64,000 bases of DNA from an uncultured Acidimicrobiaceae bacterium. Lineage in GTDB: Bacteria; Actinomycetota; Acidimicrobiia; Acidimicrobiales; Ilumatobacteraceae. The notes under the pieces were generated by a model. It saw nothing but the letters and a program-made list of their open reading frames with translations, did not search any database and had not been told where the DNA came from. Shown one piece after another: positions 45,434 to 53,656 of the stretch; positions within the stretch are counted from its first letter, which is position 1; the number at the start of each line of letters is the position of its first letter. Location: positions 21,540-85,539 of the forward strand of contig CAIXIJ010000092.1 in the NCBI GenBank assembly GCA_903919455.1, written 5' to 3'. Made by a program: the position numbers and the translations under genes.

Positions 45434-45996
45434 CGGTCGAGATCCTCCACGGTGTCGATGTCTTCGCCTGAGCCTAGGCATGCTACGCGGCACAGCCACT
45501 CCGGGTGCAGTTCGAGCAGCGAACGGGCGCCTTCGTCGCCGTCGGTGGGCAGCAACGGCCATACATGCTCGTCGAGGCGCACCGGGTGCGGGCCGGGCCG
45601 ACCCTCGTACTCCGCCACCACGATGTGGCACTCGTCGTCGGCTGAGGCGACCGCTTGCCACGCCTGGGTGGTGATGAAGGGTTGGTCGGCAAGGCCGATG
45701 GTGACTGCCGTGGCTCCGAAGCCACGGGCGGCCTCGATCGCTACCTGTACCGACGACGCCTGCCCATCAGCCCATCGTGGATTGTGACGGATCGTCACAC
45801 AGTCGGGGGTGTCGTCGGGTAGCACCAGCGGAACCGCTCCCGTGATCACCACCACATGGTCGAAACCAGCCGCCACAGCCCTGGACAGTGAGCGCTCCCA
45901 CAGGGGGGTGGCACCCACGGTGACCAGGAGTTTGTGGGTGGAACCGTGAAATCTGGATCCGGCGCCAGCGGCGAGAAGAGCGGCGACGCGGGGCAT
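45418..45996 (-). CDS. MobA/MocA-like molybdenum cofactor nucleotidyltransferase
   Basis: 192 residues. The NTP-binding opening AALLAAGAGSRFHGSTHKLL and the metal loop GLADQPFIT define the MocA type that makes cytosine dinucleotide molybdopterin for xanthine/CO dehydrogenases. VRLDEHVWPLLPTDGDEGARSLL is the conserved end. Its location between coxG and xdhC-type genes agrees. TACGCT six bases upstream of the ATG at 45996 gives a leaderless start. Confidence 0.85.
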   Translation of the reverse strand: MPRVAALLAAGAGSRFHGSTHKLLVTVGATPLWERSLSRAVAAGFDHVVVITGAVPLVLPDDTPDCVTIRHNPRWADGQASSVQVAIEAARGFGATAVTIGLADQPFITTQAWQAVASADDECHIVVAEYEGRPGPHPVRLDEHVWPLLPTDGDEGARSLLELHPEWLCRVACLGSGEDIDTVEDLDRWKSC

Positions 45997-46183
45997 CGCT
46001 CCAGCGTACCCGGTGCCGTGAAGGGCGTCCGGAAGGTGTCGGATCGCGCTCGATCACATGTCGAAAAGATGACGAAACCTTGGGCGCGGCGTTGAATGTT
46101 GCGAAATGATGACGCTAGGGTTCCAAGTGTTACGAGGCGGTCGGGTCCCGACCGCTCCACGAACCGAGAGGACGTCAGCTCGA
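45997..46183. promoter_or_regulatory. Divergent region of mocA and nlpC genes
   Basis: For mocA (minus strand) TACGCT (46008-46003) is 6 bases from the ATG. For the NlpC/P60 gene (plus strand) TTGAAT (46092-46097), an 18-base spacer and TAGGGT (46116-46121) form a plausible promoter. The resulting leader of about 55 bases contains GCGGTCGGG / CCCGACCGC (46137-46145, 46147-46155), a perfect inverted repeat, and GAGAGGA before the start. Confidence 0.55.
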
Positions 46184-46870
46184 ATGACGCTTCGCCGCCT
46201 TGCCCACACCAGTTTGATCGCCACGGCCCTCGTCGTCGGCGCTGCATCGATGCCCATGCCGGCCGCCGCTGCTTCGGTGCCGGCGCCTGCAGTCATGCCA
46301 TCGTCGGTGCATTCGGTGGCGCCGTCGGAGCGTGGTAACGACGCCCTGGTTGGCCTGGCGGCTTCCGGTATCGATGCATGGTCGGCATACCGGATGTCGG
46401 GCGACGGCCCCGCGCTGCAGCGGTACCGCCTGGTGCGCGACACGCTGGCGCGAGCCGCTGCCCGCCGTCTTGGCGTCACCCCGGCCCGCATGGTGTCGGC
46501 ATGGCGTCACGCCGATGTTGCCCACCAACTCGTCATCCTCACCGCCTTCACACAGTTGGGCACGCCGTACCACGCCTATCAGCGTCGGCCCGGCCACGGC
46601 TTCGACTGCTCCGGCTTCACCTCATGGGTATGGGGTCGCACCGGCATCGCGTTGAACCGCTCGAGCAGCAGCCAGATTCGTGCCGCCGCCAGTCGCACCC
46701 CCGACACCGCGCAGCCGGGCGACCTGGTGTACTACCCGGGCCACGTCATGCTGTACCTGGGCGTGGATCGCACCATCATCCACTCGCCCCAGACCGGTCG
46801 CAGCGTGTCGCTCGATGTCGTGAGCAGCCACCACACGCGGTCGGTGCGTTTCGGCAACCCGCTCGGCTGA
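46184..46870 (+). CDS. Secreted NlpC/P60 peptidase
   Basis: 228 residues. Signal peptide (LAHTSLIATALVVGAASMPMPAAAA) then a helical linker and an NlpC/P60 domain: catalytic Cys in FDCSGFTSWVWG, His in GHVMLYLGVD, third polar residue HSPQTG. It cleaves D-glutamyl-meso-diaminopimelate links in peptidoglycan, outside the cell. Its own promoter lies divergent to mocA. It is inserted, in opposite orientation, in the cox accessory genes. Confidence 0.88.
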   Translation: MTLRRLAHTSLIATALVVGAASMPMPAAAASVPAPAVMPSSVHSVAPSERGNDALVGLAASGIDAWSAYRMSGDGPALQRYRLVRDTLARAAARRLGVTPARMVSAWRHADVAHQLVILTAFTQLGTPYHAYQRRPGHGFDCSGFTSWVWGRTGIALNRSSSSQIRAAASRTPDTAQPGDLVYYPGHVMLYLGVDRTIIHSPQTGRSVSLDVVSSHHTRSVRFGNPLG

Positions 46871-47677
46871 TCAGGTGTGAATGGGGCCGTGGCCGTCGCG
46901 TAGCGATGGGGCCATACGCCCAGTGCGCCGGGCGATGATCTCGGCGCAGATGCTCACGGCAGTTTCCTCCGGGGTACGGGCTCCGAGGTCCAGGCCGACC
47001 GGCGACATCAGCCGCTCGAGTTGTTCCGGTTGGGTGACGCCCACCTCGGCGAGTCGCTCGAGTCGCTTCGAGTGTGTCTTCCGGCTGCCCATCACGCCGA
47101 TGTAACCGGCGGAAGTGGCGAGCGCGCCCTGCACCGCCGGTACGTCGAACTTGGGGTCGTGCGTGAGGATGCAGATGGCGTCGCGCGACGTGAGTGTGTT
47201 GCCTCGACGTTCGAACAGCGGTGTGGGCCAACTGACCACCACTTCATCGGCCATCGGGAAACGTCGGCGGGTGGCGAACACTTCTCGCGCATCGCAGACC
47301 GTGACGCGATAGCCGAGGACCTTGGCGACCTTGCCCAATGCCGCCGTGAAGTCGACGGCGCCGAAGATCCACATCTGCGGCGGTGGTGCCCAGGTCTCGA
47401 TGAACGCCCGTACCACCGGTGTGCCGACCAGGTCTTCCGGGGTGGTCTGACCCTCTGGCCCGTAGTGACGGATGCCGCTGCGGCCGGCCTCCAGTTCGGC
47501 AAGCGCGTCGCGGGTGACGATGCGGTCCAGTTCGGGATGGCCGAGCGAACCTTCCGCCACACCATCGGCGGTGATGAGCAGCTTTGCGCCGATGCCTGGC
47601 CCATCGATGATGGTGACCAGCACCACGGGCAGTTCGTCACGGAGGAGTTGCCGCAAGCGGGCGTACATCGCGCTCAC
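46871..47677 (-). CDS. XdhC/CoxF family molybdoenzyme maturation protein
   Basis: 268 residues. The N-terminal XdhC_CoxI part (RDELPVVLVTIIDGPGIGAKLL) is followed by a Rossmann-like part (FGAVDFTAALGKVAKVLGYRVTVCDAREVFATRRRFP, short: LGYRVTVCDAREVFATRRRF) and ILTHDPKFDVPAVQGAL, GYIGVMGSRKTHSKRLERL. XdhC proteins bind molybdenum cofactor and place it with its sulfido ligand into the enzyme. ATGA overlap with the small XdhC protein upstream. Confidence 0.87.
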   Translation of the reverse strand: MSAMYARLRQLLRDELPVVLVTIIDGPGIGAKLLITADGVAEGSLGHPELDRIVTRDALAELEAGRSGIRHYGPEGQTTPEDLVGTPVVRAFIETWAPPPQMWIFGAVDFTAALGKVAKVLGYRVTVCDAREVFATRRRFPMADEVVVSWPTPLFERRGNTLTSRDAICILTHDPKFDVPAVQGALATSAGYIGVMGSRKTHSKRLERLAEVGVTQPEQLERLMSPVGLDLGARTPEETAVSICAEIIARRTGRMAPSLRDGHGPIHT

Positions 47678-47991
47678 CAGTCGAGCGGCTCGATGAACAG
47701 GCGGATGATGCCCCCACAGGTGAGTCCGACGGCAAACGCTTCGTCGTCGCTGTAGCCGAAGGTGACGATTCGTGACGGCGCATCGCCCGCCAGGATGGCC
47801 AGTGCTTCGGACACCACGGCACCCTCGACGCAGCCGCCGCTGACGCTGCCGGCCACCTCGCCGTGTTCGTTCACGGCCATCGCAGCGCCAGGCTCTCGCG
47901 GGCCGGAACCCTCGATGTCGACCACGCGAGCCACGGCCACGCGGGTGCCGGCTGCCTGCCAGCGGTCGATGTCGTCGAGCAGTTCTTTCAT
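47674..47991 (-). CDS. Small XdhC/CoxI-domain protein
   Basis: 105 residues, only the N-terminal XdhC_CoxI domain: RVAVARVVDIEGSGPREPGAAMAV, then GSVSGGCVEGAVVSEA with its conserved Cys and LTCGGIIRLFIEPL. Together with the overlapping 268-residue partner it makes a split XdhC pair as in several cox clusters. Stop and start overlaps on both sides (47988-47991, 47674-47677) show one operon. Confidence 0.85.
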   Translation of the reverse strand: MKELLDDIDRWQAAGTRVAVARVVDIEGSGPREPGAAMAVNEHGEVAGSVSGGCVEGAVVSEALAILAGDAPSRIVTFGYSDDEAFAVGLTCGGIIRLFIEPLDW

Positions 47992-49130
47992 GAGCGCCTC
48001 TCGGTGGCGATGACGGCAGCCAGTTCTTCCATGGCCGCCATGCTGTGGCCTTCCACGAAAGAATCTACATAGGGCAGTGCCGCCGCCATGCCACGAGCGA
48101 GCGGCGCGTATCCCGGAGTGACCTTCAAGGGGTTCACCCAGATGATGTGATAAGCGATGCGTTGGAGTCGCTGCATCTCGTTGGCGAGCAACTGCGGATC
48201 GCCGCGGTCCCAGCCGTCGGAGAGCACCACGATGATGGCGCCGCGGGCCATGCCGCGCACGCCCCACTGATCGTTGAAGTTTCGCAGCGACTCGCCGAGG
48301 CGGGTGCCGCCACTCCAGTCCTGCACGCGGGTGCTGGCCTGGGCAAGGGCCTTGTCGGGGTCGCGGCTGTCGAGTTCGCGGGTCACTCTCGTAAGACGCG
48401 TGCCGATGGCAAATGCCTCCACCTTCTGTCGCCCGGAGACCGCGGCGTGGACGAAGCGCAGCAATGCCCGGGCGTAGGGCTCCATGGAACCGCTCACATC
48501 CACCAGCAGCACGAGTCGACGCAGCCGATCGCCGGGTTCCTTCCAGTGGCGCCGGATGGGTTCGCCGCCGGTACGCAGCGCAGAACGCAACGTGGCGGGC
48601 AGGTCGGGCTTGCGGCCGCGACGTGAACGATGGTTGCGGAAGGAGCGACGAGGCGGACCGATGAAGCGCAGCCTCGACATCAACTCCTGCGCATCGCGCA
48701 GTTCTTCCACCGAGTAGTTGGCGAAGTCCTTGTTGCGCAACACCTCCATGGCGGAGAACCGCAGGGTGATCTGGGGCTCGTCGCTGGGCTCACTGCCGCC
48801 CTGGTCGTCGCTGCCCTCGTCGCTGTCGTCGTCGACGGCAAGCGTGATGTGCATCGGGGGCTCGGGCTCTTCGTCGTGTCCCCCGGACGCGAACTCCCAG
48901 AACACGCGGAACGAGCGGTCGTAGAGGGGGATGTCCTCCGGGTTCCGAACCAGGGTGGCTCGACCGGCCCAATACACCTCGTCGCGGGAGTCCAGATGCA
49001 GCCGCCCAAGCGCATCCACGAACGTGAGCACGCTGCCGGTGGGAGCGCGCAGCCCAGCACCGCGCAACACGCGAGCGAACGCCACGGCCATGCGCTCGGC
49101 CGGCGTGTGCTCGGTGTAGGTGTCGGTCAC
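47988..49130 (-). CDS. coxE: CoxE-like VWA-domain protein
   Basis: 380 residues. The C-terminal von Willebrand A domain has the MIDAS motif DVSGSM, the Thr in GGTRLGESL and DGWDRGD. The N-terminal half is CoxE-like with an acidic stretch (DDDSDEGSDDQGGSEPSDE). In CO dehydrogenase clusters CoxE works with the AAA protein CoxD to build the copper/molybdenum site. Overlaps the coxD gene by ATGA-like contact (49127-49130). Confidence 0.88.
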   Translation of the reverse strand: MTDTYTEHTPAERMAVAFARVLRGAGLRAPTGSVLTFVDALGRLHLDSRDEVYWAGRATLVRNPEDIPLYDRSFRVFWEFASGGHDEEPEPPMHITLAVDDDSDEGSDDQGGSEPSDEPQITLRFSAMEVLRNKDFANYSVEELRDAQELMSRLRFIGPPRRSFRNHRSRRGRKPDLPATLRSALRTGGEPIRRHWKEPGDRLRRLVLLVDVSGSMEPYARALLRFVHAAVSGRQKVEAFAIGTRLTRVTRELDSRDPDKALAQASTRVQDWSGGTRLGESLRNFNDQWGVRGMARGAIIVVLSDGWDRGDPQLLANEMQRLQRIAYHIIWVNPLKVTPGYAPLARGMAAALPYVDSFVEGHSMAAMEELAAVIATERRS

Positions 49131-50044
49131 GACGACTGGAGGCCGCGGTCGAATGCCTGCTTCACCAGATCGGCGATGCCGTGCTGACGGGTGCGGTCCT
49201 GGTCTTCGCGGTACTTCAGCACGGTGCCGAGGGTGGCGTTCACCGTTCGCTCGTCGAGTTCGTTCACGCCCATGGCTGCGAGGGCCTGAGCCCAGTCGAT
49301 GGTCTCGGCGACGCCGGGTGGCTTGTAGAGGTTCAGACCACGCAATGTCTCGACGGCACCGGCCACCTGTCGGGCCAATCGGTCGAGTGCTTGAGGCACG
49401 CGCATGCGCACGATCCGCACCTCGCGCTCGAAGTCGGGATGCTCCACCCAGTGGTACAGGCAGCGCCGCTTCAGCGCGTCGTGCACATCGCGGGTGCGGT
49501 TCGATGTGAGCACCACGATCGGCGGCTTGACGGCTGCGAAGCGGCCGAGTTCGGGCACCGTGACCTGATACTCCGACAGCACCTCGAGCAAGTACGCCTC
49601 GAACTCGTCGTCGGCGCGGTCCACCTCATCGATGAGCAGCACCGGTGGCAACTGGTTACCGTGGTCGATGGCCTTCAGTAGCGCACGCTTCAGCAGAAAG
49701 CGTTCGTGGTAGAGCTGTTGCTCCAGGGCCGATGTGGTGAGGCCCAGCGATTCGCCCGTAGCTTCGGACGCGCGCAGGTGGAGCAACTGCCGGCTGTAGT
49801 CCCAGTCGTACACGGCTTGCGACACGTCGATGCCCTCGTAGCACTGCAGACGGATCAGCTCACCGCCGGTCCAACGGCTGAGCACCTTGGCCACCTCGGT
49901 CTTGCCGACACCAGCCTCGCCTTCGAGCAGCAGCGGTCGCTGCAGCACCATGGCAAGAAACACGGAGGTGGCAAGTCCCTCATCGGGGATGTAGCCGTAG
50001 AGCGAGAGTGCCTCGAAGACGTCGGCGGGAGTTTTGGGCATCAT
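49127..50044 (-). CDS. coxD: MoxR-type AAA ATPase (CoxD-like)
   Basis: 305 residues. Walker A GEAGVGKTE, Walker B VLLIDEVDRAD, sensor VLTSNRTRD and the CoxD end with DWAQALAAMGVNELDERTVNATLGTVLKYRED (short: ETIDWAQALAAMG). MoxR/VWA pairs remodel cofactor-containing enzymes; CoxD acts in maturation of CO dehydrogenase. ATG at 50044 or 50041; the frame continues to 50077 with a GTG. Divergent from the glycosidase gene. Confidence 0.88.
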   Translation of the reverse strand: MMPKTPADVFEALSLYGYIPDEGLATSVFLAMVLQRPLLLEGEAGVGKTEVAKVLSRWTGGELIRLQCYEGIDVSQAVYDWDYSRQLLHLRASEATGESLGLTTSALEQQLYHERFLLKRALLKAIDHGNQLPPVLLIDEVDRADDEFEAYLLEVLSEYQVTVPELGRFAAVKPPIVVLTSNRTRDVHDALKRRCLYHWVEHPDFEREVRIVRMRVPQALDRLARQVAGAVETLRGLNLYKPPGVAETIDWAQALAAMGVNELDERTVNATLGTVLKYREDQDRTRQHGIADLVKQAFDRGLQSS

Positions 50045-50090
50045 GGTGATCACCTGCAGGTTAGATGGGGCGAGCACCTGCGGGCTTCCT

Positions 50091-50096
50091 TAGGCT
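50091..50096 (+). promoter_or_regulatory. Leaderless -10 of the GH13 gene
   Basis: TAGGCT, 7 bases before the ATG at 50104. Confidence 0.5.
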
Positions 50097-50103
50097 GAGA
50101 CAA

Positions 50104-51732
50104 ATGGGTTCCGGATCGACGCGCCTCATCAGGTTCCGCGCCCCCAGCGCCTCCCTGGCTGCCGTTGTCGTGCGTTCGCGCCAGGGCTCCACCGAGGAAA
50201 CCCAGTGGCCCGCTCGACGCGAGCCGGGGAACGCCGGATGGTGGCGAGCTGATGTCGAAGCCGCAGCTGGCGACCACTACGGCATCAGCGTTGATGGTGG
50301 GTCGTTGCTGTTCGACCCGCATTGTTGGGACTTCGAGGTCACGCAGGATGGTCCGCGTAGCGTCGTTCGACAGCCCTGGCCGAAGTGTGTGCCGGGGCGC
50401 AGGCTCATCGAAGGACCGGTGGTCTACGAACTGCACGTGAAAGGGTTCGGAGGCAGCTACCTCGGTGCCATCGAGCATCTGGACCATGTGGTCTCGTTGG
50501 GTGCCAACGTGGTGGAACTGATGCCGGTGCACCCGTTCGATGCGCGCCAGAACTACTGGGGCTACATGCCGTTGGTGTGGGGCGCCGTGCATCGCGGTTA
50601 CGCGCAGGAACCGCATCGTGCGGCGGAGGAACTCGCCGAGTTCGTCGCCGCTGCGCACGAACGTGGGCTCCACGTGTGGCTCGACGTGGTCTACAACCAC
50701 ACTGGTGAGGACGAAGTGTCGTTGGGCGGCGCTGGTCTGCGTGGTCTCGACCCGTCGGTGTATCGACTCCACGACGATGGCACGCCCACCAACGACAGCG
50801 GCTGCGGTAACGACATCGACCCTGCGCATCCGTGGGTGCGCGAACTCGTCATCGAATCGCTGGATCGCTACGCAGATTTGGGTGTCGATGGGTTCCGATT
50901 CGACTTGGCCTCGTTACTCACCCGAGATCGTGGTGGGTTGGTCACCCGCATCACCGAATGGGGTATCGACCGTGGCGTCACCCTGGTCGCAGAGCCGTGG
51001 GACATGGGCGGTTATCAACTCGGGCGTGGCTGGCCGTGGCCGAGTTGGCTGCAATGGAACGATCGCTTCCGCGACCAGGTGCGCGGCTTCGTTCGCGGTG
51101 AACCTGGCTTGGTGCGAGCGCTTCGGCAACGGGTGCAGGGCAGCCCCGACCTCCTCGGCCCGGATGGCGTGGTGCGGTCGTTGAACTTCATCACGGCCCA
51201 CGACGGCCTGACGATGCACGACCTCACGATGCGCACCGACGACCGGCATCACTCGTGGGACTGCGGCGACGAGTTGCGAATGCAGCAACTGCAGCACTAC
51301 TTCACCATCCTGGTGTTGTCGGCGGGCGTGCCCATGTGGGTGATGGGTGACGAGTTCGGCCGCACACAGCAGGGCCGCGACAACCCGTACGACATCGACG
51401 GTCCGATCAGTTGGGTCGATTGGTCGGCCGCTCCCGAATGGGCCGAACTCACCGACTTCGTACGCGCGCTGACGGCGTTGCGCCGTAGGCATTCGCTGGC
51501 GCAGTTCCGTTTTCACGGTGTGGGCGCGGAGCCCGACCTCGGCTGGCACTCGCACAGCCTGGCCTGGTGCAGCGGCGACCTCTATGTGATGTCGAACGCG
51601 TGGTGGGAACCGCTGACGTTCGAAGTGCAACAGGCGGGGGAGTGGCACCTGGCCCTGGCCTCGGTGCCACCCAAGACCAACGGCCTCACCTGGACCCTGG
51701 CACCGCGCTCGATCGTGGTGCTCGAACGCTGA
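50104..51732 (+). CDS. GH13 glycosidase, GlgX-like (short form)
   Basis: 542 residues. A short N-terminal beta domain leads to YELHVKGFGG, DVVYNHTGE, GVDGFRFDLASLL (nucleophile Asp), TLVAEPWD (acid/base Glu) and NFITAHDGLTMHDL (third Asp). The order and the NYWGYMPLVWG and SGCGNDIDP motifs match glycogen debranching GlgX/isoamylase rather than alpha-amylase. It is shorter than the usual 650-720 residues. No signal peptide, so acts on cytoplasmic glycogen. No other glycogen gene is near. Confidence 0.82.
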   Translation: MGSGSTRLIRFRAPSASLAAVVVRSRQGSTEETQWPARREPGNAGWWRADVEAAAGDHYGISVDGGSLLFDPHCWDFEVTQDGPRSVVRQPWPKCVPGRRLIEGPVVYELHVKGFGGSYLGAIEHLDHVVSLGANVVELMPVHPFDARQNYWGYMPLVWGAVHRGYAQEPHRAAEELAEFVAAAHERGLHVWLDVVYNHTGEDEVSLGGAGLRGLDPSVYRLHDDGTPTNDSGCGNDIDPAHPWVRELVIESLDRYADLGVDGFRFDLASLLTRDRGGLVTRITEWGIDRGVTLVAEPWDMGGYQLGRGWPWPSWLQWNDRFRDQVRGFVRGEPGLVRALRQRVQGSPDLLGPDGVVRSLNFITAHDGLTMHDLTMRTDDRHHSWDCGDELRMQQLQHYFTILVLSAGVPMWVMGDEFGRTQQGRDNPYDIDGPISWVDWSAAPEWAELTDFVRALTALRRRHSLAQFRFHGVGAEPDLGWHSHSLAWCSGDLYVMSNAWWEPLTFEVQQAGEWHLALASVPPKTNGLTWTLAPRSIVVLER

Positions 51733-51735
51733 CGC

Positions 51736-53172
51736 TCAGCTGTCGAAACCGAGACCGAAACGATCGAGGCCGCGAAGCCAGAGGTTGCGCTTGCCGGTCT
51801 TGTCTTCGTGGTCGAGCGACCAGCGAGTGGCCTGGATGCCGATGAAGCGGAACGGTTCCGGCGGAAACGGGATGGGCTTCGTCTTCACAAACTCGGTTTC
51901 GGTGGCCTTGGAACGCTTGCCGTCGAGCATGTCGAGCATCACCTCGGCACCGAACCGGGTAGAAGCCACGCCGAGGCCGGTGTAGCCCACCGAGTACGCA
52001 ACGCGGCCCTGCATGCCGTGACCCCAGAACACGCAGAACCGGCTACACGTATCGATGACACCACCCCACGCGTGAGTGAACTTTAACCCCTCGAGTTGGG
52101 GGAACGTGTCGAAGAAGTGCTTGCTCAGCTTCGCCCACGTTTCCGGGCGGTTCTCGAGCTCGGAGTTGATCTTGCCGCGCCAGTAGTAGATGACGTCGTA
52201 GCCGCCCCACAGGATGCGGTTGTCTTCCGTCAGTCGGTAATAGTGGAACTGGTTACTGATGTCGCTGAGGCCTTGGCGCAGCTGCCAGCCCACCGATGCC
52301 AACTGCGCATTCGACAGCGGCTCGGTGACCATGCAGTAGTCGTACACCGGAGCGATGTAGTGGCTGATTCGCTTCAAGAGCGGCTTGGCGGCATTGGTGG
52401 CAAGTGCCACCTTGCCGGCGCGGATGCGTCCGAGTGGCGTGGTGACGAGCACGCCCACGCCATCCTTCTCCACTGCCGTTGCCTTGGTGTCTTCGTAGAT
52501 GCGCACACCGAGCGACATGGCAGCCGCCTTCAGACCCCACGCCAAGCGGGCGGGGTCGACGATGGCGGCGCGGTCCTTGCGCCACAGGCCGCCGAGATAG
52601 GTGGGTGAGTTCACCTGCGCCCGCATGGCGGCTTCGTCGAGCCACTCCACCTTCTGGCCTAGCGCACGCAGTTGGGTGAAGTCGTCGCGGAGTTCGTCGA
52701 GGTAGCTCGGCGCATGGAACGTGGTGGCCACGTCGATCACACCGGTTCGTTCGTAATCGCAATCGATGTTGTACCGCTGGATCGCTGACTCGATGTCGTT
52801 CAGGTTCTTGAGACCCAGTTCCTCCAGGAGCGGCAGCTCGTTGGGAAACCGCTCCTGCCCGTTCGCCACGCCGTGCGTGAGGCTGCTCTCCATGAAGCCA
52901 CCGTTGCGACCACTGGCTTGCGAACCCACTTCGTGCGCATCGATGAGGATGACATCGCGGCTCGGGTCTCGTTCCTTGGCGATGATCGCCGTCCAGAGCC
53001 CGTTGTAGCCACCGCCGATCACACAGAGGTCGCAGCTCTCGGTGCGCACCAGTGTGGGGTTGCTGTCGGGTTCATCAGCATCGTCGTACCAATACGGATA
53101 CGGGTCGGCATCGGCAATCGCGTCGAGATGAAACTCTTGGATCGATTCGTCGTCGGTCGGATCGAACGACAT
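51736..53172 (-). CDS. FAD-dependent oxidoreductase, glycine oxidase/PuuB-like
   Basis: 478 residues. After about 45 residues the FAD fold starts: CDLCVIGGGYNGLWTAI and VILIDAHEVGSQASGRNGG, the family mark of gamma-glutamylputrescine oxidase-type enzymes. The C-terminal WGGVIDTCSRFCVFWGH and YSVGYTGLGVASTRFGAEV complete the DAO fold. It likely oxidises an amine or amino acid; the substrate is not readable. TAGTCT followed by a 24-base leader with GGTGGTGAGA precedes the ATG at 53172. Confidence 0.85.
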   Translation of the reverse strand: MSFDPTDDESIQEFHLDAIADADPYPYWYDDADEPDSNPTLVRTESCDLCVIGGGYNGLWTAIIAKERDPSRDVILIDAHEVGSQASGRNGGFMESSLTHGVANGQERFPNELPLLEELGLKNLNDIESAIQRYNIDCDYERTGVIDVATTFHAPSYLDELRDDFTQLRALGQKVEWLDEAAMRAQVNSPTYLGGLWRKDRAAIVDPARLAWGLKAAAMSLGVRIYEDTKATAVEKDGVGVLVTTPLGRIRAGKVALATNAAKPLLKRISHYIAPVYDYCMVTEPLSNAQLASVGWQLRQGLSDISNQFHYYRLTEDNRILWGGYDVIYYWRGKINSELENRPETWAKLSKHFFDTFPQLEGLKFTHAWGGVIDTCSRFCVFWGHGMQGRVAYSVGYTGLGVASTRFGAEVMLDMLDGKRSKATETEFVKTKPIPFPPEPFRFIGIQATRWSLDHEDKTGKRNLWLRGLDRFGLGFDS

Positions 53173-53203
53173 ATCTCTCACCACCAATCGGCGGTCAGAC
53201 TAG

Positions 53204-53656
53204 TCACTCGGGAGCGGGGTCGGGGTGCACGAGTTCGAGCTCGTACCGCTTGTAGGCCGGGTTGGTGGTGACCACGCGCCGCACCCTGTGCCGCGAGCAC
53301 ATCACCAGCGTCATCGCCACTGTCCCGTCGGTGTCGGTGTCGGTGCCGGGGGCGCCGGTGGCAGCAGCCGCTCGGCGATGCTGGAACCCCACATACAGGG
53401 CATCCACGGGTGCGAACAGGCCCTTGTGCGCTCGATGCAGAAACCACTTCGCTCGTGCGCCGGTGGTGAGGTCGTCGCCGAGTTCGATGCTGCGCAGGTG
53501 GTCGCCGACGGCGACAAGGAGGATCTCCTGTCGTTCGAACTGGGCCACGAGGTGTCGATACAGCTCGGCGCACGATGGGTGATCGGCGTGCTCCGGCTGA
53601 GCAACGGCCTCGAGGAACGAACGTTCCAGCAGCACCTTGGGCGGGTCCATGCTCAT
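53204..53656 (-). CDS. Hypothetical protein, possibly PIN-like
   Basis: 150 residues. The order of elements (KVLLERSFLEAVA, helical middle, DALYVGFQHRRA, RRVVTTNPAYKRYELELV) is like a PIN nuclease fold, but the first acidic residue reads Glu in LLERSF and the late acidic pair is not clear. A low-complexity TGAPGTDTDTDGT insert is present. The ATG at 53656 follows GGAGGTG and overlaps the PAP2 stop by ATGA. No antitoxin-like gene is next to it. Confidence 0.55.
   Translation of the reverse strand: MSMDPPKVLLERSFLEAVAQPEHADHPSCAELYRHLVAQFERQEILLVAVGDHLRSIELGDDLTTGARAKWFLHRAHKGLFAPVDALYVGFQHRRAAAATGAPGTDTDTDGTVAMTLVMCSRHRVRRVVTTNPAYKRYELELVHPDPAPE

Noticed and set aside
46122..46183. Possible c-di-AMP riboswitch in the NlpC/P60 leader
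   Set aside because: Such riboswitches precede wall hydrolases in actinobacteria, but the leader from the likely promoter is only about 55 bases and I cannot match the conserved core. A covariance search with the ydaO model would decide.
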